Shown piece after piece: positions 62,001-64,000 of a stretch of 64,000 nt of DNA. This DNA is from Andrena cerasifolii (Eukaryota > Arthropoda > Insecta > Hymenoptera > Andrenidae): contig NC_135126.1 of assembly GCF_050908995.1 (NCBI RefSeq), positions 7,750,001 through 7,814,000 of the forward strand. The letters run 5' to 3'. Position numbers and translations under genes: made by a program. Under the pieces are notes generated by a model. It worked only from the letters and a program-made list of their open reading frames with translations. It had not been told where the DNA came from and did no database searches. Every line of letters begins with the position of its first letter. Position 1 is the stretch's first letter.

Positions 62001-63058
62001 TTACTGCCGGCTGCAACCATGTCGGCCTGCAAGCTCGCGAACTTGGGATTCTGGCCACGATTGGCTCGTCAGGAATTCTTCGTTTCCTGACCGAATTTCT
62101 GTTCGCCAGCTGGGGCTGTTAGGTCGATGGAAACGCCTGTAGGAAGTGTAGCTGCGATTTTTTACTGCTGGTTCTTTTAAATTTCTAAACTATTCATCGA
62201 TTTTCAAACACATCAATAGCTGTATTTGGGAAATTCCAACCCTCGGAAGCGGATTAGCCGCCTCGGGGTGCCCGCACTAGCTCATGGATACTTTTCGTGA
62301 TTTGTTAAGGACCTTGCATGTTTTAAATGATACAATGATACCTACTTATTCCTTAATCTCTTAAGGGGTTATACCTACTCAGGTGGCTGAAAAGAGACGA
62401 ATGTTTGTGAATTTTTTTTTAAAAGGTGGAAGCATATATTTTTACAGAACTTTTTGCACTTAAAAGAGCAACATTTAAAGAACATTTGGTAATTTTTTCG
62501 TAAAAAAATATTTAAGTTTACAATAAAGTAACCACCGACATCCAAGAAGCCTTTTTAAAAATTTGGTTTTGCGGTGAGCACTGCCATTCGGAATCAGGTT
62601 ATCTAAACTCAAGAAACAAAAAAGATTTCGTTAGTATACTAATGTAGCCTCTGATTAATGGAGGGAATTTCGGAAATATTAATTTAAAACAAAATGGTGG
62701 CTATTTAAATTTGAAATCCTGATTTTTTCGTGCAAAAATTCTAGGTATAACCCCTGAAAGGGTTGATACTTTCCCAGTCTTCTATTAAACTTGACAGTTG
62801 CTATGACAGAGTACTTGAGCTGGAGTTAAAATAGTTCTTCGCGTATACTGCTGGGCGTTTCCTCGACTAGAAACAAAGCGTCGGAAATTAATGCCCGACT
62901 GGTGTAACAGCGGGCCCCCAGGTATCGGTGAAAACGCGGCAGGAGTCTGTGCGACGAGGAGAGAGCGTGACGCTGCGGTGCGAGGCCGAAGGAGACGCTC
63001 CTCTTGATCTGAGCTGGCGTGCGCGTGACAGCAGAGTCGATCCCAACTACGATGTTAG
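10082..63058 (+). CDS. Dscam2: Dscam2-type cell adhesion molecule, Ig1 to Ig9 (spliced, partial)
   Basis: This entry is the whole gene span; the coding parts are the fourteen exons listed separately. Seen: nine consecutive Ig domains in the order and with the exon phases of the Dscam family, each with B-strand and F-strand cysteines and a core tryptophan. Nearly all exons are phase 1-1; the exceptions are the splits inside Ig3, Ig4 and Ig9. Known: insect Dscam proteins are type I membrane receptors with ten Ig and six FNIII domains that bind homophilically and mediate neurite self-avoidance and tiling. Drosophila Dscam2 and honeybee AbsCAM choose one of two Ig7 exons. Inferred: this is the Dscam2/AbsCAM orthologue, because only Ig7 is duplicated. 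Missing here: signal peptide, second half of Ig9, the other C-terminal domains, membrane segment and tail. Dscam3 or Dscam4 is less likely because of the Ig7 pair. Confidence 0.88.
13475..13876. mobile_element. Transib-like MITE with long inverted repeats and CGGCG target duplication
   Basis: The 402-bp element begins CACAGTGGTTCC and ends with its reverse complement. The terminal inverted repeats run about 110 bp each (to about 13591 on the left, from about 13758 on the right) with only a handful of mismatches by eye. It is flanked on both sides by CGGCG (13470-13474 and 13877-13881), a 5-bp target-site duplication. Known: Transib transposons make 5-bp GC-rich duplications and have termini starting CAC that resemble the RAG recombination-signal heptamer CACAGTG. 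The fit is good, but no transposase is present and the family assignment is inferred. hAT is disfavoured because no 8-bp duplication is seen. Confidence 0.85.
15808..16175. repeat. AT-rich palindromic element with many AAGCAATTCCTTA motifs
   Basis: About 370 bp contain many copies, in both orientations, of a motif close to TAAGGAATTGCTT / AAGCAATTCCTTA. The ends also mirror each other: GAATAAAGTGTAAGC-type sequence on the left, and its counterpart GCTTAGTTTTTATTCAT on the right. AT content is far above the flanks. It resembles a MITE or a nested palindromic satellite. No coding capacity and no certain target duplication were found. Confidence 0.7.
17947..18108 (+). CDS. Dscam2: Dscam2 exon encoding N-terminal half of Ig2
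   Basis: This 162-nt exon (phase 1-1) starts after GTGTTTCAG and ends GGGAG|GTGAG. It encodes VVNQRYDPEVQYPGG, then the B-strand cysteine in VLMRCNVPSF and the core tryptophan in ITSWLQEP. The VVNQ...PSFV pattern is characteristic of Dscam Ig2. Position and size (54 codons) correspond to the hypervariable exon 4 of Dscam1, which there occurs in about a dozen or more alternative copies. Here I see a single copy, so this half-domain appears to be constitutive. That supports a Dscam2-type gene. Confidence 0.95.
18109..19057 (+). other. Intron within Ig2 (0.95 kb)
   Basis: CpG-rich intron with no repeat, RNA gene or additional Ig half-exon recognised. The open frame that runs into the next exon from about 18898 is intronic read-through upstream of the TTTTCAG acceptor. 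Confidence 0.8.
19058..19207 (+). CDS. Dscam2: Dscam2 exon encoding C-terminal half of Ig2
   Basis: This 150-nt exon (phase 1-1) follows CGATTTTCAG and ends ACTG|GTGAG. With the split codon it reads DGKYHMLSSGELMIQNITRED. The F-strand has the expected cysteine in QTYRCRTHHRLTQE, a signature of Dscam Ig2, and the exon ends SNVGRLQLT. One sequon, NIT, is present. It completes Ig2 begun at 17947. In Dscam1 the corresponding exon 5 is constitutive, and it is single here as well. Confidence 0.95.
20930..22130 (+). mobile_element. Degenerate, internally deleted non-LTR retrotransposon (LINE)
   Basis: From about 20945 the sequence encodes the C-terminal part of an apurinic-type endonuclease: LGDFNVNF, then ITEPTRVT and TLLDLILV, and after one frameshift the SDH motif in SHISDHCLIYALFD. 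At about 21400 it jumps to the region after the reverse transcriptase (IFDYADVVYGPC, NSCLRFSYNVRKYDHI, GTPRYLYDLL) and stops at about 21919. The central polymerase domain is missing. An untranslated 3' end finishes in a TAA/AAT repeat at 22111-22130, as in many LINE tails. Clade is uncertain (CR1/Jockey-like). The copy is not functional. Confidence 0.88.
22111..22130 (+). repeat. TAA microsatellite tail of LINE
   Basis: About six TAA/AAT units directly follow the LINE 3' untranslated region and mark its 3' end and insertion junction. Confidence 0.8.
27567..27684 (+). CDS. Dscam2: Dscam2 exon encoding N-terminal half of Ig3
   Basis: This 118-nt exon enters in phase 1 and leaves in phase 2. 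The acceptor is CTTTTTCTGCCTGCAG and the donor ACAG|GTAAGA. It encodes an Ig3 start, SSMPPMINEKVVYM, and the B-strand cysteine in IVIPCVAYGNPTP. It matches the place and size of the hypervariable exon 6 of Dscam1 (dozens of copies there), but only one copy is found here. The AG dinucleotide occurs twice at the acceptor (CAGAG). The first is chosen because it preserves the phase from the Ig2 exon. Confidence 0.92.
27685..34184 (+). other. Intron within Ig3 (6.5 kb)
   Basis: Contains a minus-strand LINE fragment at about 33085-33812. A GC-rich stretch at 30600-32450 includes a CT-rich then GA-rich pair at 30765-30985. An antisense open frame lies at 30202-30546. No additional Ig3 half-exons were recognised. 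Confidence 0.75.
33085..33812 (-). mobile_element. Degenerate LINE fragment with reverse-transcriptase N-terminal motifs
   Basis: On the minus strand, 33783-33316 encodes reverse-transcriptase motifs: FKNGDKTNVEKYRPISI, VIPKIFEEIV, EEQHGFVNKRSTTTNL, and TDFQKAFDTVNHS around the first catalytic aspartate. The segment upstream of FKNGD is shortened, suggesting internal deletion. After AFDTVNHS the frame ends and a 3' untranslated region follows, finishing in a TAAATAAA/AAACAAA-type tail at about 33085-33110. The YADD region is absent, so the copy is dead. It resembles CR1/Jockey-type elements; the exact clade is not resolved. Confidence 0.87.
34185..34428 (+). CDS. Dscam2: Dscam2 exon encoding second half of Ig3 and start of Ig4
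   Basis: This 244-nt exon enters in phase 2 (completing an arginine codon) and leaves in phase 0. The acceptor is CTTTCTGTCCGTAG and the donor ATTTG|GTAATT. It contributes the Ig3 core tryptophan (WYYNRNQ) and the F-strand cysteine in GSYMCTASNSEGSES, closing with VRLTVS. It then begins Ig4 with APLSVHVQPSIQTVDLGKAAHL. In Dscam1 the equivalent exon 7 bridges the same two domains, with the same split before the Ig4 cysteine. Confidence 0.95.
34429..35093 (+). other. Intron within Ig4 (0.67 kb)
   Basis: Short intron; no repeat, RNA gene or extra exon recognised. Confidence 0.8.
35094..35298 (+). CDS. Dscam2: Dscam2 exon completing Ig4
   Basis: This 205-nt exon enters in phase 0 and leaves in phase 1. 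The acceptor is ACTGCTTTTCAG and the donor GGCG|GTGAG. It starts with the B-strand cysteine, TCSASGFPQAALYWLKDGQ, and carries the F-strand cysteine in GMYQCFVRNEYEMAQG. It ends AELRLG, the typical Dscam Ig4 terminus. With the end of the previous exon it completes the fourth Ig domain, the last of the family's N-terminal horseshoe. Confidence 0.95.
36553..36740. mobile_element. Short MITE with about 36-bp inverted repeats
   Basis: The left end GTGCAGACGGAGCGGTTTGC and the right end, read on the other strand as GTGCAGACGAGCGGTTTTCG, are imperfect inverted repeats. They extend about 36 bp to a shared TTGCCG/CTGCCG block. The 188-bp element has no coding capacity. The flanks are similar (TTAGGTC and TTAGAGGTC) but do not give a clean target duplication, so the superfamily is left open. 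Confidence 0.7.
36824..37584. mobile_element. Non-autonomous Tc1/mariner (pogo-like) element with TA duplication
   Basis: The ends are GGGTAAAGTAGCCGAA and its reverse complement, identical over 16 bp and nearly so to 20. They are flanked by TA at 36822-36823 and 37585-37586, the target duplication of the Tc1/mariner group. The 761-bp AT-rich interior repeats the word ATGAGAC near both ends. It retains a broken frame around 37215-37345 with an acidic stretch and DTECLFCKK. That recalls the acidic and cysteine-containing tail of pogo-type transposases, though this last point is a tentative reading. No DDE core is present. Confidence 0.85.
39716..39780. repeat. GA dinucleotide microsatellite
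   Basis: About 65 bp of near-perfect GA repeat, interrupted by AAAG steps. Open frames across it (RERERE) are artefacts. Confidence 0.95.
41901..42197 (+). CDS. Dscam2: Dscam2 exon encoding Ig5
   Basis: This 297-nt exon (phase 1-1) encodes all of Ig5. The acceptor is CTGTTAACAG, with a weak pyrimidine tract, and the donor TACG|GTGAG. It reads IAPQLVYRFIEQTMQTGPSV, with the B-strand cysteine in SLKCSAAGNPTPQISWLLDG. Next comes the Dscam-typical block IGQYVTVYGDVISHVNISSV, and the F-strand cysteine is in GEYECIAGSRAGE. It ends ARLNIYG. The sequon NIS is present. An alternative acceptor two bases on (CAGAG) would break the frame, so 41901 is preferred. Confidence 0.95.
42198..42796 (+). other. 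Intron between Ig5 and Ig6 exons (0.6 kb)
   Basis: Short intron; nothing recognisable beyond splice signals. Confidence 0.8.
42797..42907 (+). CDS. Dscam2: Dscam2 exon encoding N-terminal half of Ig6
   Basis: This 111-nt exon (phase 1-1) has the acceptor TTGTCAATCGCAG and the donor AAAG|GTGAG. It encodes GLPYVRPMSTVSAVAGKQ, then the B-strand cysteine in FHIKCPVAGYPIESIIWEK. CPVAGYPI with the following Trp is a hallmark of Dscam Ig6. It joins in frame to the exon at 43325 to give WEKDGVKLP. Confidence 0.95.
42908..43324 (+). other. Intron within Ig6 (0.42 kb)
   Basis: Short intron; no repeat or extra exon recognised. Confidence 0.8.
43325..43483 (+). CDS. Dscam2: Dscam2 exon encoding C-terminal half of Ig6
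   Basis: This 159-nt exon (phase 1-1) follows GATGTTGTTGCCAG and ends CTAG|GTGAGT. It encodes DGVKLPTNMRQRVANGSLFI, the F-strand cysteine in GTYTCTAKNKHNFTSH, and ends VEVRVL. Sequons NGS and NFT are present. It is the last shared exon before the alternative Ig7 exons. Its closing phase-1 G completes the first valine codon of either Ig7 exon, so both choices keep the frame. Confidence 0.95.
43484..48172 (+). other. Intron upstream of Ig7A (4.7 kb)
   Basis: Intron between Ig6 and the first alternative Ig7 exon. No third Ig7 variant with the V-P-P start or a YxC F-strand was seen. It contains a small palindrome GTGTAC-AATA-GTACAC at 45596-45611 and AT-rich stretches, but no mobile element that I can classify. 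The acceptor side ends in a strong pyrimidine tract. Confidence 0.75.
48146..48172 (+). promoter_or_regulatory. Strong 3' splice site of Ig7A exon
   Basis: The 25 bases before the exon are almost all pyrimidine or T/G (CTTTTGTCTTTGTATTGTTC then TTTCAG). That makes a near-consensus polypyrimidine tract and acceptor, in clear contrast with the Ig7B acceptor. Confidence 0.8.
48173..48589 (+). CDS. Dscam2: Dscam2 alternative exon Ig7A
   Basis: This 417-nt exon (phase 1-1) encodes a complete Ig7. It starts VPPKITPFSF. The B-strand cysteine is in SVQCVVVTGDLPLTFTWLKD and the F-strand cysteine in GTYTCRVANG, and it ends SALLHVN. It has the same start, end and phase as the Ig7B exon at 52597, so only one should be used per mRNA. 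Between the C and E strands is an insertion of about 40 residues rich in Gly, Gln, Pro, Lys and Arg (from SSSHGRGQGQ to LGRSPRKA), longer than a usual Ig loop. Known: in Drosophila Dscam2 and bee AbsCAM two Ig7 isoforms bind only their own kind. The donor is AACG|GTAAAC. Confidence 0.93.
49795..49874 (+). repeat. CT microsatellite between Ig7A and Ig7B
   Basis: Two long CT runs separated by CGCTTTCACTCACACACA. In the transcript this is a pyrimidine-rich tract about 1.2 kb after the Ig7A donor. Confidence 0.95.
49980..50015 (+). repeat. CT and TA dinucleotide repeat
   Basis: A CT run directly followed by a TA run (TATATATATATATATGTATA), a second simple repeat within the same intron. Confidence 0.9.
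50185..50261 (+). repeat. CT/TATC microsatellite between Ig7A and Ig7B
   Basis: CT runs with a TATC core (TATCTATCTATC) and TCTG ends; the third pyrimidine-rich repeat in the intron between the alternative exons. Confidence 0.95.
52571..52596 (+). promoter_or_regulatory. Weak 3' splice site of Ig7B exon
   Basis: The bases before the exon (ACTATTATCACACGTCACGT then TTATAG) contain many purines and no real polypyrimidine tract, and the acceptor is TAG instead of CAG. Such a site usually needs help from splicing factors, consistent with a regulated exon. Confidence 0.75.
52597..52956 (+). CDS. Dscam2: Dscam2 alternative exon Ig7B
   Basis: This 360-nt exon (phase 1-1) encodes a second complete Ig7. 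It starts VPPRISPFYFENG. The B-strand cysteine is in QLMCTTSQGDQPFNITWLMD and the F-strand cysteine in GNYTCQISNVAGLAEYS, and it ends TSLSVA. The framework matches Ig7A, while the sequence between and around the strands differs strongly, as expected for isoform-specific homophilic interfaces. In the C-E region a TCG repeat encodes about seven consecutive serines, followed by an Ala/Ser/Thr stretch. Sequons NIT, NVS and NYT are present. The donor is GCTG|GTTGGT, far from consensus. The first in-frame methionine is internal and not a start. Confidence 0.93.
52751..52790 (+). repeat. Coding TCG trinucleotide repeat (poly-serine) in Ig7B
   Basis: Seven TCG units plus degenerate TCC/ACG/TCG codons form a serine/threonine-rich loop insertion inside the Ig7B exon. 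The trinucleotide period keeps the frame if the length changes. Confidence 0.9.
52957..59975 (+). other. Intron downstream of Ig7B (7.0 kb)
   Basis: It starts with the weak donor GTTGGT. A TG-rich stretch lies at about 53045-53095 and a perfect 10-bp palindrome at 53335-53356. A mixed T-run occurs at 54968-54990. From about 57300 to 58450 it is T-rich. No third Ig7 exon and no classifiable mobile element were seen. Confidence 0.75.
59976..60095 (+). CDS. Dscam2: Dscam2 exon encoding N-terminal half of Ig8
   Basis: This 120-nt exon (phase 1-1) has the acceptor ATCGTATTTTTAG and the donor ATCG|GTAAG. It encodes VPPRWTVEPIDQNAVVGHGV, the B-strand cysteine in SIACQAEGFPIPTV and the core tryptophan in TWKQSIG. 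The PPRW start with a QAEGFP motif and TWK is typical of Dscam Ig8. It is the first shared exon after the alternative Ig7 pair and joins either in frame. Confidence 0.95.
60096..61795 (+). other. Intron within Ig8 (1.7 kb)
   Basis: Moderately AT-rich intron; no repeat, RNA gene or extra exon recognised. Confidence 0.8.
61796..61975 (+). CDS. Dscam2: Dscam2 exon encoding C-terminal half of Ig8
   Basis: This 180-nt exon (phase 1-1) has the acceptor GGAACAATCAG and the donor CACG|GTAAA. With the split codon it reads GETPGDYRELGYSGTEG, then NGSLVIPRVSRDHAG. The F-strand cysteine is in FYLCQASNGIGPGLSKL and the exon ends IRLTVH. YLCQASNGIGPGLSK is a strong Dscam Ig8 signature. Its first five bases are GTGAG, so the acceptor is immediately followed by a donor-like sequence. 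Confidence 0.95.
61976..62910 (+). other. Intron between Ig8 and Ig9 exons (0.93 kb)
   Basis: Contains an AT-rich inverted-repeat element at 62364-62755; otherwise nothing recognisable. Confidence 0.8.
62364..62755. repeat. AT-rich element with 14-bp terminal inverted repeats
   Basis: The ends AGGGGTTATACCTA (62364-62377) and TAGGTATAACCCCT (62742-62755) are perfect inverted repeats enclosing about 390 bp of AT-rich non-coding DNA. A clear target duplication was not found. It is probably a MITE, inserted about 155 bp before the Ig9 exon. Confidence 0.7.
62911..63058 (+). CDS. Dscam2: Dscam2 exon encoding N-terminal half of Ig9
   Basis: This 148-nt exon enters in phase 1 and leaves in phase 2. 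The acceptor is GGTGTAACAG and the donor TTAG|GTTTGT. It encodes AGPQVSVKTRQESVRRGESV, the B-strand cysteine in TLRCEAEGDAPL and the core tryptophan in DLSWRARD, and ends DPNYDVR. VRRGESVTLRCE followed by SW matches Dscam Ig9. A later AG (GCCCCCAG) at 62921 would drop needed residues and change the phase, so 62911 is chosen. The F-strand half of Ig9 must lie beyond the window. Confidence 0.9.
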
Positions 63059-64000
63059 GTTTGTATCGAAATTAATCAAGCCCCTTCCCTTCTGGTCTCC
63101 CAAGCTTATGCCGGTGGTACGGACGATCGATGGGACTGACACCTCGATCTCCTATCGAGCACCGAAGCTACATGTTAATTACGGCGGGAGTCGCTCGAGA
63201 CAGACTAGTCGGGTAACACATCGCGCTCTCGCGGATCAGAAGTAGTTTCGATAATCGAGAATCTAGGATTGCAATAGAACTGTCAAGCCATCCACTTTGG
63301 GAGAAGGCTACAGTGATAGTCTAACAACCTGTTAACTGCGCCAGACGAGCGAAATCTCGAACGTAAGTCTATTACTAAAAACGTATCACACGAATGGTCT
63401 GCTCCAAGCAACTCACCACCACACCCACCCATCGATCACCCACCACAAAGTATTTGGGTCACTCGGGGTAATATGCCACCGTTGGTAATATGCCACTTCT
63501 CAATAATTTTTTAAATAACGCGCAGAGAGCGTTACATTTGCACTAATTTCGTTGAATTTAGTCTAACTGCTAAGACGACAATAGATTTTGACTTTTACCT
63601 TCTTTGATTTCCAATAAATCCTGGTAAGTTATCAAAGTATCGTCTTGATCTAATTTCACACTGCAACTAGAATGCAGATTATACATTTCTGTGAACAGTT
63701 ATACAAAAAATCAATAGATTATGATAAAGTATACTAACAAACGAATTTTATAACCTCTCACGTATCCGTTAAAACTATATACTTAGGGGAGAGATTTTTA
63801 ATCTTTCTTTTTATGGCCGTGTGGAGTAATATGTCAGATGTTTGTCGGTATAATATGCCACATCTCATATTTTTATAACTCTTTCTATTTAATGCCATCG
63901 AGTTGTTTCACGTTGTACGTACGAACTTGAAACTGTGCTGCTTGGTCAGAAGAAAGTTTGAAGGAAGTTATTCGAATGGTGAAGGTGGCTCGTACTACAA
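63059..64000 (+). other. Start of the intron within Ig9, to the window end
   Basis: No further exon before 64000. The last half kilobase is AT-rich and holds repeated GGTAATATGCCAC words, probably from a DNA transposon. Confidence 0.7.
63465..63861. repeat. AT-rich repeat with GGTAATATGCCAC words, possible pogo-like element
   Basis: Four near-copies of the 13-mer occur at 63465-63479, 63482-63496, 63823-63837 and 63847-63861, all in the same orientation, around AT-rich DNA. Subterminal repeats of this kind are common in pogo-type elements. The true ends are unclear and the element may run past the window. Confidence 0.5.

Noticed and set aside
10082..63058. Identity as Dscam1
   Set aside because: Dscam1 would show large arrays of alternative exons for Ig2, Ig3 and Ig7. 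Here only Ig7 has a pair.

Overview
The window looks like nuclear DNA of an insect, most likely a hymenopteran (ant or bee). It is intron-rich, has long CpG-rich non-coding DNA with AT-rich transposon islands, and carries small fragments of non-LTR retrotransposons and DNA transposons. No prokaryotic gene organisation is present. Species cannot be named from the sequence alone.

The only gene I can support is a large plus-strand gene of the Dscam family. Fourteen exons between 10082 and 63058 encode tandem immunoglobulin domains Ig1 to the first half of Ig9. Every junction has AG/GT borders and a compatible phase. The window holds only part of the ectodomain: about 877 residues with the first Ig7 exon, about 858 with the second. 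The signal-peptide exon lies upstream or was not recognised. The rest of Ig9, the fibronectin domains, the membrane segment and the cytoplasmic tail lie downstream. Two successive, interchangeable exons each encode a complete Ig7 (48173-48589 and 52597-52956). The exons matching the Dscam1 hypervariable exons 4 and 6 are single copies. This layout matches Dscam2 (honeybee AbsCAM), in which one of two Ig7 exons is chosen, and not the thousands-of-isoforms Dscam1.

Layout: 1-10081 is upstream or first-intron DNA. 10082-10402 is Ig1. 17947-18108 and 19058-19207 are Ig2. 27567-27684 and 34185-34428 are Ig3, the latter also starting Ig4. 35094-35298 finishes Ig4. 41901-42197 is Ig5. 42797-42907 and 43325-43483 are Ig6. 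The alternative Ig7A and Ig7B follow. 59976-60095 and 61796-61975 are Ig8. 62911-63058 is the first half of Ig9.

The introns contain a palindromic Transib-like MITE with a CGGCG target duplication, a pogo-like Tc1/mariner derivative with TA target duplication, further inverted-repeat elements, two degenerate LINE fragments and CT/GA microsatellites. The CT tracts lie exactly between the two alternative Ig7 exons. Ig7A has strong splice-acceptor features; Ig7B has a poor acceptor and a poor donor. That asymmetry, together with the insertions in the Ig7 loops, is the most interesting biology here.
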